This document shows, one piece after another, positions 9,277-18,606 of a DNA stretch of 64,000 bases. The notes under the pieces were generated by a model. The model was not told where the DNA came from. It searched no databases and was given only the letters and a program-made list of their open reading frames with translations. Both the position numbers and the translations under genes were made by a program. The stretch lies in contig JAQYLI010000017.1 of NCBI GenBank assembly GCA_028720105.1, positions 202,806 through 266,805 of the forward strand, in the 5' to 3' direction. Source of the stretch: Oscillospiraceae bacterium. GTDB taxonomy: Bacteria; Bacillota; Clostridia; Oscillospirales; Ruminococcaceae. Position 1 is the stretch's first letter. Each line of letters starts with the position of its first letter.

Positions 9277-10692
9277 TCAGAACCTGAAATAAAGGAAGGG
9301 ATTATAGGTATCGCCCACAAGGGAAATTACCGACAGGAACATAATAAGTCCGAGAACGGCAATTTTTACAGCGCTGACAAAAACAAATTTGCCCCTTGAC
9401 TGCATAGCAAACCGCTCGCCCACCTTGGAAACATAGCCGTAAACGGGCATACAGAGAATGACCGCAATTATTATGAGCCACAGGCTGCCCTTTATCTTTG
9501 AGACTGTAAGGATATCCGTAAGAGCAAGACCGTTTGCCCCGAACATTGCCCCCAGGCAGGAGGAAAGCTGCGATACATCGGTGAAATAAAAAATTGCCCA
9601 GCCGAATATGACTGCGATTATCAGATAAAGATGTCCGAAGAATTTTGGCAGCTTGTCAAGGACTTTGAGCAGGAATGTTTTCTCGATAACCAGAAGAATG
9701 CCGAAATAAAGTCCCCATATGATGAAATTCCAGCTTGCGCCGTGCCACAGTCCCGTGCAGAACCATACAATGGCGATATTCAGAAGCTGGTGCTTTCTGT
9801 TTCCGCCCAGGGGGATATAAACATAGTCACGGAAAAATGTTCCCAGGGAAATGTGCCACCTGCGCCAGAACTCGGTGACGGAGGAGGAAACATAAGGGTG
9901 CTCGAAGTTCTCGGGGAAATGAAAGCCGCACATCATTCCCATACCTATAGCCATATCCGAATAGCCCGAGAAATCGTAGTATATCTGGAGTGAATACATT
10001 ATAACGCCTGCCCACGCCGCAAGGACGGAGGAGGGTGCCTTGTCAAAGGTCAGAAGCTCGGTGGCAAGCATACCCATAGAGTTTGCGATAAGCACCTTTT
10101 TGCCAAGACCGAAAATAAGGCGGTTTATGCCCTGATGGAACTCGCTTATCTTGATGTCCCTGTTTTCAATTTCACGTGCAACAGAACTGTATCTTACAAT
10201 AGGACCAGCCACAAGCTGGAAGAACATCGACAGGTACAGCAGATATCCTAAATAATTCTTCTGCGCCTTTGCCTTCTGCCTGTAAACGTCCACCACATAG
10301 GTTATGGACTGGAAGGTGTAGAAGGAAATTCCGATGGGCAGATGAAAATCGGGAACGGGCAGGGAAAGCCCAAGCAAGCCGTTTATCCCCGAGACTATCA
10401 TTCCGCTGTACTTGAACACGCCCAGTATGGAAAGATTTACTGCGCAGGACACAACCACGCCGAGAACAGCCTTTTTCTCGCCCTTGTGCTTGTCGATGAA
10501 CCGCCCGTTAAAATAGTCAAATACCGAACTGAAAATCAGCAGGCAGACCCACACAGGCTCTCCCCAGGCATAGAAAAACAGGGAAAAGATTATCAGCACG
10601 ATATTTTTAATCGTTGTTTTTGAAGCCGCAAAGTAGCATATAAGAAACAGGGGCAGGAATATGAACAGAAAAAATATATCCGAAAATACCAA
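9277..10692 (-). CDS. MBOAT O-acyltransferase (AlgI/DltB-like)
   Basis: 471 aa, about ten hydrophobic segments. It has the MBOAT core with FWRRWHISLGTFFRDYVYIPLG and the catalytic histidine region LWHGASWNFIIWG. Family role: moves an acyl group from a cytoplasmic donor across the membrane for O-acylation of a surface polymer, with a DHHW/AlgX-type partner, here encoded two genes downstream. The start is TTG at 10690-10692 with AAAGGA about 10 nt upstream; the nearby ATG triplets are out of frame. First gene of a four-gene operon with a consensus promoter 36 bp upstream. Confidence 0.9.
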   Translation of the reverse strand: MVFSDIFFLFIFLPLFLICYFAASKTTIKNIVLIIFSLFFYAWGEPVWVCLLIFSSVFDYFNGRFIDKHKGEKKAVLGVVVSCAVNLSILGVFKYSGMIVSGINGLLGLSLPVPDFHLPIGISFYTFQSITYVVDVYRQKAKAQKNYLGYLLYLSMFFQLVAGPIVRYSSVAREIENRDIKISEFHQGINRLIFGLGKKVLIANSMGMLATELLTFDKAPSSVLAAWAGVIMYSLQIYYDFSGYSDMAIGMGMMCGFHFPENFEHPYVSSSVTEFWRRWHISLGTFFRDYVYIPLGGNRKHQLLNIAIVWFCTGLWHGASWNFIIWGLYFGILLVIEKTFLLKVLDKLPKFFGHLYLIIAVIFGWAIFYFTDVSQLSSCLGAMFGANGLALTDILTVSKIKGSLWLIIIAVILCMPVYGYVSKVGERFAMQSRGKFVFVSAVKIAVLGLIMFLSVISLVGDTYNPFLYFRF

Positions 10693-10727
10693 CGCATTAC
10701 ATTCCTTTATTTAAATTAGATATTACT

Positions 10728-10756
10728 ATTATACACCCAAATATCCTTTTTTTCAA
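10728..10756 (-). promoter_or_regulatory. Promoter of the MBOAT operon
   Basis: Minus strand TTGAAA, 17 bp, TATAAT, giving a 5' leader of about 30 nt before the TTG start. The rest of the gap to 10867 shows nothing I can name. Confidence 0.85.
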
Positions 10757-10867
10757 CCGTATAAAGACAAAATTGATGACGGATAAATAACATTTCGGTT
10801 ACTGTGTAAAAAATAGAGCACTCTTTTGGAATAAAATAGGATATTCCGACTAATCACAGATTAAAGC

Positions 10868-10898
10868 GTACCTCTCTGCCGAAACAGCAGGGAGATAC
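10868..10898 (-). terminator. Possible terminator of the exopolysaccharide operon
   Basis: Twelve-bp stem GTACCTCTCTGC/GCAGGGAGATAC with two imperfect pairs. It lies 9 bp past the flippase stop. The T-run on the minus strand is poor, so it may only be an mRNA 3'-end hairpin. Confidence 0.4.
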
Positions 10899-10906
10899 AC
10901 CGACCG

Positions 10907-12448
10907 TCAAGATTTTTTTCTGAGTTTCCCCGAAATAATATCCCACAGAAGCTTCCGGAAGAATTTAAATTCCTCCGACCTGCCGAAAAGGGCAAGGAAT
11001 ATGATATTCGGGAGCAATATGCTGACCAAGGCTCTTGCAATAAAATTCCACAGGGGAGAAGCTATGGTTATAAGACCGCAGATAAAATAGGTCAATGCGC
11101 ATACAGCCCCGGTGACAGCAGTATAAAGCAGGAGACGGAGGAAATATTTTTTGGGGCTTGCCTTGAAAACGTGTTTAAACAGCACATAAGGCTCCACCCA
11201 TATGCAAACCGTCAGAGTGCTTATGACAGTGCCCAGAAATATTCCCGAAACTCCCATAACACGGGCAAGGGCAACCGAAGCAATGATATTTACAAGCGAC
11301 TCAGCAATGGGCTTGTAGCGGTCATAGTAAAAGGCACCCGCCGCCTCACGGTAGGTAAGCACCGTTTTTCTCATACCCGTAAGGAAAAAAACCGCCGAAA
11401 TAAGCACCACCGTATCCATTCCGAAAGTAAGGCTGTCGTTTTTGAGCCACAGACAGATAAAGGGATTGAAAAGGCACACAAGGCAGACAAAGGAAAAGCC
11501 TATTACCCAGAAATTCATAAAGAACACCCGATAAAAGGAGGTCATAAGCTTTGACTTGTCCTCATCTTCTGCATTGAGATTTCCCACGCCTGCAGACATT
11601 GAGGTGAACACCTGGTTTATGACCTTTTCAAGTGCGCTTGTGATAAGGTAGTAATTGGAATAAATTCCCGTGGAAACAATACCCACAAGCTTTGAGATAA
11701 GTATGTTATCCGTAGACAGCACCACAATGCCGCCTATCTTGTGCATAAGCATAGCCTTGATGTTCTTTTTTATATCTCCGAGAAGCTCTTTGGGAAGGGG
11801 CGATACGTCCTTCTCTTTAAGATATGGGTACATTTTGTCCGCCGCCAATGAAACAGCAATATTTTCCAAAACGGTAAACAAAAACTGTGAAGCGGTAAAC
11901 AGGAAATAATTTTTCGTGGCATAAAGCACAGCTATCTGCGCTATGTTCAGGGCAAAGAAAAAGCTGTAGTGATACGCCGTTGACACATAACGCTTCTGAT
12001 CGCAGATAATAAGGGTACGCTTGTAGGTGAAGAAGTAGGAAACTCCCGTATTTGCAGCATAAAGCAGATATATTGCCGTAAGGTGGGGAATGTCCGGCAC
12101 CTCGTCCATAAACCACGGATATACGGGCACAAAAAGCACCGCAAGGACAAGCACCACCGCTCCTATGGTATTATAAGCCCGTTTGTAAAGCCGCATAAGG
12201 GATTTTATAAGGGGGATATCATTCTCCGCAAGGGGCTTGTAAAGGGCGAATGTCATTGCCGAGCCGACTCCCAGCTCCGCAAGGGACAGGACGGTAAGGA
12301 TATTTGAAAACAGTCCGCTTATTCCCAAATACTGCTCGTCAAGGCAGTCGAGAAAAGCACGCCTTGCGATGAAGCTTATAAGTATTCCTGCCGCCTGCCC
12401 GATAAAGGCGGTAATAAGGTTTTTCAGAGAAGCTTGTGTTCGTGTCAT
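10907..12448 (-). CDS. Polysaccharide flippase (Wzx/MATE-like)
   Basis: 513 aa with about twelve to fourteen membrane segments. The N-terminus (SLKNLITAFIGQAAGILISF, then RRAFLDCLDEQYLGISGLF) matches oligosaccharide flippases of the polysaccharide-transport group. Expected role: moving a lipid-linked repeat unit to the outer face of the membrane. It is the last gene of the large exopolysaccharide operon, 14 bp after the ligase/polymerase gene, which supports the Wzx-type assignment. Confidence 0.85.
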   Translation of the reverse strand: MTRTQASLKNLITAFIGQAAGILISFIARRAFLDCLDEQYLGISGLFSNILTVLSLAELGVGSAMTFALYKPLAENDIPLIKSLMRLYKRAYNTIGAVVLVLAVLFVPVYPWFMDEVPDIPHLTAIYLLYAANTGVSYFFTYKRTLIICDQKRYVSTAYHYSFFFALNIAQIAVLYATKNYFLFTASQFLFTVLENIAVSLAADKMYPYLKEKDVSPLPKELLGDIKKNIKAMLMHKIGGIVVLSTDNILISKLVGIVSTGIYSNYYLITSALEKVINQVFTSMSAGVGNLNAEDEDKSKLMTSFYRVFFMNFWVIGFSFVCLVCLFNPFICLWLKNDSLTFGMDTVVLISAVFFLTGMRKTVLTYREAAGAFYYDRYKPIAESLVNIIASVALARVMGVSGIFLGTVISTLTVCIWVEPYVLFKHVFKASPKKYFLRLLLYTAVTGAVCALTYFICGLITIASPLWNFIARALVSILLPNIIFLALFGRSEEFKFFRKLLWDIISGKLRKKS

Positions 12449-12462
12449 ATCGGTTCTCCGTT

Positions 12463-13734
12463 TTAACGCCGGTTCAGGCGGTAGGAAATGTAGCGCCTGC
12501 GAAGAGGTATCTGAGCGTCCTTGTCCCGATAAGCGCTCTCTTCACACTGTCTGATAATATCATCTGTCCGACTTCCCCAAATAATTATTCCGAATACCCA
12601 TACTACTCCAAAATATGATTCCATAGTCATCATCATAAGCATAGCAAAGGTTACAACAGAAATTATTCCCGATATACTGCTGTTTCTGTACCTATACAGC
12701 TTTGCCCCCGATATAAGAAACAAAGCAATAAACAGTGCAAGAGAGGAAATCCCTCCCTGAAGAACGGTTTCAAGAAAAGCGTTATGAGCGTGATAGCCGT
12801 AACCGTTGGGAAGTATTATCATACCATCATTGCTTACGCCGTATCCTATCAGCGGAGAACGTTTGATAAGAGCAATTGCCCTATCCCAGATGGCAGTCCT
12901 TCCCGTAAAGGAAACGCTCTTTTTAAGGATTTTTTCGATAATAAAGGCAAAATAGTTTTGCAGGCGCAGCAGCACTATTGAAACAAACGCCACAAAATAT
13001 ACAGCATACAAGCCGAACGAATTAAATAAAGCAGCGGCTTTTTTTCTGTAAATAAACAGAATGTATACAGCAATTATAAACCAGCCTACCACACCAGTTG
13101 CCGACCAGGTCCTGATAGCGGTAGCCGCTATAAGAAAGAAGAAAACGGCAGACTTAGACCTGCAGCAGAACAGCTCGCCGTATATCACCGATATGCCCAT
13201 AGAGGCTACCAGAAATGGCGACATAAAATTATCATATCCTATAAAATTAACGGACGCGCCCTTTTCATTCACAGCAATACCTTCGGGGAAAAACAATGAA
13301 AGCACAAAATTTATGGCAATAAAAACAAAGCAAATATCAAATGCAGATTTAAAAAACACCTTGCAATTATACAGTATCCCCAATTCCGTCAGGATACAAA
13401 AGCCCAGGACCGAGCCTGCGCCAACAGCAAACCTGACCATATTCGCATTATTTATACTTCCGTTATTTATAAATGTGGAAAAAAACAGTACGACTTCGTA
13501 TAAGACTGCACATAAAACTGCCTTTGACATATGCTTGTGAATAAACAAGCACACTAAAAGTACCGCAAAAGCGGCAATTCTGCAAAGGTCAAAAAACCTG
13601 TCAATAAACTCCAGACCGCTGATATATTCAAAACAAGTAGGCTTTACAAACGGAATGAACAGCAGCACAACAGCAAGTTCGCTACCAAACAGCACTGAAA
13701 GAGATTTATTCATCGCATACAGCAAACCTTTCAT
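12463..13734 (-). CDS. O-antigen ligase/polymerase-like membrane protein
   Basis: 423 aa, ten or more hydrophobic segments. It has the Wzy_C/O-antigen-ligase hallmark GYHAHNAFLETVLQGG in a large loop, followed by hydrophobic helices. In this setting it probably polymerises or transfers the lipid-linked repeat unit outside the membrane. The start at 13734 overlaps the stop of the GT2 gene by 4 nt (ATGA); a Met eight codons on (MNKSLSV) is a weaker alternative. Confidence 0.8.
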   Translation of the reverse strand: MKGLLYAMNKSLSVLFGSELAVVLLFIPFVKPTCFEYISGLEFIDRFFDLCRIAAFAVLLVCLFIHKHMSKAVLCAVLYEVVLFFSTFINNGSINNANMVRFAVGAGSVLGFCILTELGILYNCKVFFKSAFDICFVFIAINFVLSLFFPEGIAVNEKGASVNFIGYDNFMSPFLVASMGISVIYGELFCCRSKSAVFFFLIAATAIRTWSATGVVGWFIIAVYILFIYRKKAAALFNSFGLYAVYFVAFVSIVLLRLQNYFAFIIEKILKKSVSFTGRTAIWDRAIALIKRSPLIGYGVSNDGMIILPNGYGYHAHNAFLETVLQGGISSLALFIALFLISGAKLYRYRNSSISGIISVVTFAMLMMMTMESYFGVVWVFGIIIWGSRTDDIIRQCEESAYRDKDAQIPLRRRYISYRLNRR

Positions 13735-14744
13735 TTTAAAGGAATATTTCTTGATTTTTTATACGCCGAAATAAGGTAAGCAAGATAATTTATTATCCAA
13801 AGCCTCCTGTTAAAATGCTTGTGTATCATTACAGCTTTACCCAAAGCAGACGGGTCGTTGTTTTCGACAGCAGCTTTAAATCTGGGAGTATGGGTAAAGC
13901 TGTCAATTATATCCAGCTTATGGGAAAGACTGCACTTATTTTGGGGTGAGAATGTGTTCATTATCAGCTTATGAAAATACTGCATATACACCGTATTTAT
14001 GAAGCGTTCGGCATAATCGGGGAAATCATATTTTTCCTTGACCGACATCATTCCTTCATAAAGCATATCCGATGCGCAGATATAATCCGTTCTTACAGTA
14101 TTAAGCGCAGATCCGCTTCTGATCATATAGTGATACTTGACCTGAGGAACATAGGAGTAAGAACTTATCCTGCCAAAACATTCAAATTTAAACAGCTGGT
14201 CTTCACCTATCTCTATCTTTTCATTAAAACGGACTGCCCCTCTGATGATATCCGCTTTAATAATGCAATTACACATTGAACCAAAATAATTAAAGCTGAA
14301 CATAGCCCGATAGCAGTTCGTATTTTTAACTACCTCGTCCTTGTCGGCAAGAGAACGTTTTGTCTCAGTCAAATTTTCACACACTCTGTCATAATCAAAA
14401 AAGCAAGCGTCCGTACCCGTTTCATCAGCCTTTTTTATGGCGCACTCAAGAGTATCCGGCTCAATAATATCATCTGAGTCCATAAAGTATATCCATTCCC
14501 CCGAGGAGCTTTCAAGCCCTGCATTTCTTGCCGAGGAAACACCGCCGTTTGGCTTATCTATTACTTTAATTCTGCTGTCTCTTTCCGCAAGTCTCCTGCA
14601 GATCTCTCCGCTTCGGTCGGGAGAGCCGTCATTTATCAGAATAATTTCAATATCAGTCAGCGTTTGAGCCATTACGCTTTCCACAGAAGCATTAAGATAC
14701 TTTTCTACGTTATAAACCGGGATTATCACCGAAATAAGAGGCAT
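13731..14744 (-). CDS. GT2-family glycosyltransferase
   Basis: 337 aa. The classical GT-A fold start ISVIIPVYNVEKYL is visible, with LINDGSPDRSG and the DxD-type metal site in YFMDSDDIIEPD at about residue 90. The C-terminal half is family-typical and carries no membrane span. It transfers a sugar from a nucleotide donor onto the growing repeat unit in the cytoplasm; donor and acceptor cannot be inferred. It follows the Stealth gene by 16 bp and overlaps the polymerase gene. Confidence 0.9.
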   Translation of the reverse strand: MPLISVIIPVYNVEKYLNASVESVMAQTLTDIEIILINDGSPDRSGEICRRLAERDSRIKVIDKPNGGVSSARNAGLESSSGEWIYFMDSDDIIEPDTLECAIKKADETGTDACFFDYDRVCENLTETKRSLADKDEVVKNTNCYRAMFSFNYFGSMCNCIIKADIIRGAVRFNEKIEIGEDQLFKFECFGRISSYSYVPQVKYHYMIRSGSALNTVRTDYICASDMLYEGMMSVKEKYDFPDYAERFINTVYMQYFHKLIMNTFSPQNKCSLSHKLDIIDSFTHTPRFKAAVENNDPSALGKAVMIHKHFNRRLWIINYLAYLISAYKKSRNIPLK

Positions 14745-14760
14745 AGCCTTCTCCTTTCAA

Positions 14761-15774
14761 TTACCGCTCAAAAGACGATCTCTCGGGAAGCGACTTTTCA
14801 AATCCGTCTACAAGCAGCTTTGAATATTCGGAAAATTCGTTATCCGTCAGCCTGCAGTCATTTATGCAGATAAGCTTTTTCTTTCGTCCCGAGATATATT
14901 CCGCCGCACGAACAAACTCACCCTTGCCATCTCTGTCGGGATAAAAGGTTTTTCCAACGCTGAGGCTTCTCGGTGTAAAATTATTTTCCGCCAGCTGCCA
15001 CTCTCTGAAAACCCATTGATTGACGTCATAAGCCGAACGGAATTTATTCATACAGGTCCTGTCAAGAGCTTCGGGTTCGGCTTTCCATAGCTCACGAGTG
15101 GTAGATATTTTCAGCGAGGACGGAAGATGAGGCTGGTAAAACCCCGGAAATCTGGGGCAGAACATAAGGGGAAGAGTTCTCAGAAGGAACTTTCCGTATG
15201 AAGGAGAAAGCCATTTCAATGGAGCGGCTTTAATTGTCTCCTTTATATCAAAATGCTCGTTTATAAGTCCCGTATCGTTAATTGCGATCATCTGTATGGG
15301 CAGACTCGGAGCATAGCAGTGAACATTCAGCACAGCACTGTCGCAGGGCAGACCGCATTTAAAAAAATCCTCCTCCGAAACAGGAGCGGTAATAAACATA
15401 TCATCGTTAAAATAAACGAAATTCTCGGAAAGTCCCTTTATCCGGTGGAGATTAAGCTCAATAGTATGTGAGCTGAAAGTAGGCAGATACTTTTCGGGGA
15501 TATAATCCTCGTGACGGACGATATTAAGCTTTGGGTGGGAGGTGTTGAGCCACTTAGGGATATGCCCCCAGGTCACAAAATGTATCTTATTTACCCAAGG
15601 AGCAAACTTCTCCACACCTCTGAACCAATACGGCAGAAGCCCCCAGTCGCGGTAACGCTCGGGGCGGGAATCGGTATGAACAGGGGGAGCATATTTTGCC
15701 TTTTCCGCAAGCCATTCGGGGTCGGAACCATCGACCCATATTATAACAAAATCTATAGGAGAATTTTCATTCAT
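14761..15774 (-). CDS. Stealth-family capsular polysaccharide phosphotransferase
   Basis: 337 aa. Conserved region 1 is IDFVIIWVDGSDPEW at the N-terminus. Region 2 is RYRDWGLLPYWFRGVEKF followed by PWVNKIHFVTWG. Region 3 includes SENFVYFNDDMFI, with the Asp pair thought to be catalytic. Known Stealth proteins join sugars through phosphodiester bonds by moving hexose-1-phosphate from a nucleotide sugar. A phosphodiester-containing surface polysaccharide is therefore a fair inference here. It lies between the phosphoribosyltransferase-like and GT2 genes. Confidence 0.9.
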   Translation of the reverse strand: MNENSPIDFVIIWVDGSDPEWLAEKAKYAPPVHTDSRPERYRDWGLLPYWFRGVEKFAPWVNKIHFVTWGHIPKWLNTSHPKLNIVRHEDYIPEKYLPTFSSHTIELNLHRIKGLSENFVYFNDDMFITAPVSEEDFFKCGLPCDSAVLNVHCYAPSLPIQMIAINDTGLINEHFDIKETIKAAPLKWLSPSYGKFLLRTLPLMFCPRFPGFYQPHLPSSLKISTTRELWKAEPEALDRTCMNKFRSAYDVNQWVFREWQLAENNFTPRSLSVGKTFYPDRDGKGEFVRAAEYISGRKKKLICINDCRLTDNEFSEYSKLLVDGFEKSLPERSSFER

Positions 15775-15816
15775 TACGTTTTGAAGCTCGCTTTCATTCT
15801 GAGTTAAGCAGCCGTA

Positions 15817-16416
15817 TCATTTTCCGAATTTTTCGTTGTATCCGCAGATAAAAGCTTTGTGTTCGGGAGAATCATTCGACCACGGTCCGGAAATGATATG
15901 GTCCGTATAGATATAAAAATCGGTATTGAAAATACGTTTTGAACAGGAAAAAACATTTATTGCCGCTGTTTTTATTACCGCTTCTGGGAATTTTTTTCTT
16001 ATTTCTCCGACGCATTGGGTAAAAGTATTGCCCGTATCGCAGGAATCGTCCACAAGCAGGATATTCTTAAAGCTGCAGTGATCTGCTTCTGCAGGAATTT
16101 TTCCCCAGAAGACATTTCTGTCAGTATCCTTTTCGTATGTGCCCTTCTTTATCTCCACATTTCTCAGTGTGAATTTAAGCTTTCGGGGCAATATTCTCAG
16201 AACGGGAGCAGCAAGCTTTTTCAGAGCGCTGTTTTTCCGTTCGGCAAATATCTCAAACACAGGGACGTTAAAATACTCTCCTAACTCAAGCCCTATACGA
16301 TATGCGCCTCTGGCAACAAAAACAACTGCGTCCGGGGTATACTGCCGACTGATGATGTCAGCTAACTTCTTTGTTTCCCTTGACGCATTTTCTGAGGATA
16401 ATTCTATAAAGTTCAT
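15817..16416 (-). CDS. Phosphoribosyltransferase-domain protein
   Basis: 199 aa. It shows the type I PRTase PRPP loop ILLVDDSCDTGNTF and an early VVFVARGAYRIGLELG segment. It resembles xanthine/hypoxanthine PRTase-like folds but is not a good match to a named purine salvage enzyme. The ATG has AAGGGA upstream and lies 59 nt inside the end of the PHP gene, in another frame, so the two are translationally linked. A phosphoribosyltransferase inside a polysaccharide operon is unusual; whether it makes a precursor or has a regulatory role is unknown. Confidence 0.75.
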   Translation of the reverse strand: MNFIELSSENASRETKKLADIISRQYTPDAVVFVARGAYRIGLELGEYFNVPVFEIFAERKNSALKKLAAPVLRILPRKLKFTLRNVEIKKGTYEKDTDRNVFWGKIPAEADHCSFKNILLVDDSCDTGNTFTQCVGEIRKKFPEAVIKTAAINVFSCSKRIFNTDFYIYTDHIISGPWSNDSPEHKAFICGYNEKFGK

Positions 16417-17107
16417 TAAAATTCCCTTTCAAAAGCAGCTTGAAAAGCCGCACTATCTTTGTATGGAAATGTGAGAACGCTGAACAAGGAGCCGTCTTTC
16501 TTACAGCCGCACGCATAGCCTCTTTAAACTCTGACGGTGAATTTGTATCATAGCTATCGGATATCATATAGTTTCTTCCCACTTCAAACCAGGCGTGAGC
16601 ATCGCTTCCTGCAACGCGGACAGTCTGAGACGGGTCGGTATATTTGTCTGCTGTTTCCTGCTGCTTTTGAGAAAAACTGTTTTCAATATTTCTCCCGTTA
16701 TATATCTCGATAAAATCTGTAACAGGGGCAAGCTTTTTTATCTTATCTGTTCTAAGAACTGTTTTATATCTTTTTGTATCATAGGGATGTGGAATATACA
16801 CCATTCCGCCCTGAGCCATTATTCTTTCCGCCGTTTCCTCGGAAGAAAGACCTGCGGGTATCTCACTATTTAAAAACAGACCTATTATTTCTCCGTCAGC
16901 CGTAAAAATTTCTTCGCCTATAATAACGTTTATGTGATGTTTCAGAAAATACTGCTTTGCTTTTATTGCGCCCGAGATGGTATTATGATCGCAGACAGCT
17001 ATACAGTCAACGGCGTTAAGTCTGCACAGCAAAGCAAGCAGTCTTATGCTTAAAAGACTGTCGCAGGAATGTGAGGTATGGATATGCAGCTCGGTTTTCA
17101 TATACAA
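16358..17107 (-). CDS. PHP-domain phosphoesterase (TrpH-like)
   Basis: 249 aa. PHP metal-site motifs: ELHIHTSHSCDS at the N-terminus, CDHNTISG, IGEEIFT, YIPHPYD and VAGSDAHAWFEVG. This resembles the TrpH/YciV-type group rather than the CpsB tyrosine phosphatases common in capsule operons. The substrate is unknown. It is the second gene of the operon, 14 bp after the sugar-phosphate transferase, and its 3' end overlaps the PRTase gene by 59 nt. Confidence 0.75.
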   Translation of the reverse strand: MYMKTELHIHTSHSCDSLLSIRLLALLCRLNAVDCIAVCDHNTISGAIKAKQYFLKHHINVIIGEEIFTADGEIIGLFLNSEIPAGLSSEETAERIMAQGGMVYIPHPYDTKRYKTVLRTDKIKKLAPVTDFIEIYNGRNIENSFSQKQQETADKYTDPSQTVRVAGSDAHAWFEVGRNYMISDSYDTNSPSEFKEAMRAAVRKTAPCSAFSHFHTKIVRLFKLLLKGNFNELYRIILRKCVKGNKEVS

Positions 17108-17121
17108 TACTCCTCAGCTGT

Positions 17122-17808
17122 TCATTTTGAACGTATCCTGTCGATAACGGTTATAACAGTACGGAATATTATCCTTATATCCAGAAGCGCCGACCTGTTA
17201 TTTACATAATAAAGCTCCATTTTCTGACGGGAGCCGTCCTCATAGCTTGTGTTTTTATCCGCATAAGCCGCCCAGTAGCCTGTAAGCCCGGGCTTTACGG
17301 ACAGAAAAGCCTCTCTCGCCTCTCCATAAAGGAGAGTTTCCTCATTTACAACGGGACGGGGTCCCACAATGGACATATTGCCCAGAACAAGAACGTTTAA
17401 AAATATCTGAGGCAGCTCGTCAAGGCTTGTCCTGCGAAGCACCCTGCCTATCCTTGTAACACGGGGGTCGTTTTTAAGCTTGTATTCTTTTTTAAACTCC
17501 TGCTGCTGCTGGGGAGTGAGATATTTTGCCATATCATCGGCATCGCGCTTCATACTGCGGAACTTATACACCTTGATAGGTCTGCCTCCCCGTCCTGCAC
17601 GGCTGTGAGCGTAGATGACAGGACCGCCGTCCTCGGCAAAGATCAGCAGAGCGATGACTGCGCAGGGAACGAGAATGATAAGGGAAGCGATAAAGGACAA
17701 AATGATGTCAGCAGCCCTTTTGAAAAATTCATATGCTCTTTTTTTCTCTGCGGGGGAACAGTTTTCGGAAGCTGTACCGTTCTGTTCCTTTTCAAGCAGA
17801 TCCGCCAT
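17122..17808 (-). CDS. Undecaprenyl-phosphate sugar phosphotransferase
   Basis: 228 aa bacterial sugar transferase (WcaJ/EpsL type, short form). One N-terminal membrane segment (about 25-50) is followed by the catalytic domain with [33 protein letters not shown] and [11 protein letters not shown]. It starts repeat-unit synthesis by placing a sugar-1-phosphate on undecaprenyl phosphate. The start is MADLLEKE, preceded by GGAGAGGA; the frame runs 26 codons further upstream into promoter DNA. First gene of the operon, directly below a perfect consensus promoter. Confidence 0.92.
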   Translation of the reverse strand: MADLLEKEQNGTASENCSPAEKKRAYEFFKRAADIILSFIASLIILVPCAVIALLIFAEDGGPVIYAHSRAGRGGRPIKVYKFRSMKRDADDMAKYLTPQQQQEFKKEYKLKNDPRVTRIGRVLRRTSLDELPQIFLNVLVLGNMSIVGPRPVVNEETLLYGEAREAFLSVKPGLTGYWAAYADKNTSYEDGSRQKMELYYVNNRSALLDIRIIFRTVITVIDRIRSK

Positions 17809-17857
17809 CAAAGTCCTCTCCCCTTTCCGCCTCGGCGATATAATGATACACCATATA

Positions 17858-17886
17858 ATTATACACCAAGCCGCATTTTTTGTCAA
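17858..17886 (-). promoter_or_regulatory. Promoter of the exopolysaccharide operon
   Basis: Minus strand TTGACA, 17 bp, TATAAT: a perfect sigma-A consensus, giving a leader of about 40 nt. It should drive the seven genes from 17808 down to 10907. Confidence 0.9.
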
Positions 17887-17925
17887 TCGTTATAGCTGAC
17901 AAAAAAACAGGAAAAGAAATACAAA

Positions 17926-17952
17926 AAGCGGATACCACGAAGATATCCGCTT
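17926..17952 (-). terminator. Terminator of the EpsG operon
   Basis: AAGCGGATA pairs with TATCCGCTT around a 9-nt loop, followed on the minus strand by a T-run. It lies 19 bp past the secreted-protein stop and just before the next operon's promoter. Confidence 0.85.
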
Positions 17953-17970
17953 ACAGACCTTATGAAAATT

Positions 17971-18606
17971 TTACATAATGATATACTTGCCGCCGTCGGT
18001 CATAGAAACCACGATATTTCCATCATCATCGAAAACAAGCGCACCCATATCGTTAACGTTCTTGTCGCCGTCCACATAGTAAACGTGAGCGTTTTTCAGG
18101 TCAACTCCGCACTGAGTATAGTATTTTGCGGAAATGTGGATATCAACGGTGCAGCCGAAGGAGCCTTTCTGTTCTGTCCTGAGTACCATAGCGCCCTGCT
18201 CCACCGCTTTTGTCATTTTAATGGCAAGGCTGATATCCTTTGCCTCGGTAATGCTGTCGCCGTCGATAACTGCGGTGTATCGCTTTGTAACAACGGTGAG
18301 AACGCCGCCGTCCTTTCCTGCAAGCATTGCCATAGCGTTAGCCTTCAGCTGAGCGGTCTCATAGGAAGCATAAACAGGCTCGCCCTTTGCAACAGCCGCT
18401 CTGATATCCTTTTTTTCAATTACCTCAAAGGGATTGGAAAGAGAAGTTCCCGCAGCAGGGACACTGCCGTTACTGCCCGCAGGAGCGGAGGGTGCCGCAG
18501 GAGGCAGAACGTAGCCGGGATTTCCCGAATAATCCGCAGCGCTTACGGAAACAGCCATAGAAGCGGCGATAACAGCCGCAGCAATAACAGAAAAATATTT
18601 TTTCAT
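17971..18606 (-). CDS. Secreted protein of unknown function
   Basis: 211 aa. A clear signal peptide (MKKYFSVIAAAVIAASM...VSA) is followed by a Pro/Ala/Ser/Gly-rich linker up to about residue 60 and a compact C-terminal region. No catalytic motif is recognised. Its ATG overlaps the stop of the upstream membrane-protein gene, so it belongs to the EpsG operon and may act on or bind the exopolysaccharide; that is inference only. Confidence 0.7.
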   Translation of the reverse strand: MKKYFSVIAAAVIAASMAVSVSAADYSGNPGYVLPPAAPSAPAGSNGSVPAAGTSLSNPFEVIEKKDIRAAVAKGEPVYASYETAQLKANAMAMLAGKDGGVLTVVTKRYTAVIDGDSITEAKDISLAIKMTKAVEQGAMVLRTEQKGSFGCTVDIHISAKYYTQCGVDLKNAHVYYVDGDKNVNDMGALVFDDDGNIVVSMTDGGKYIIM

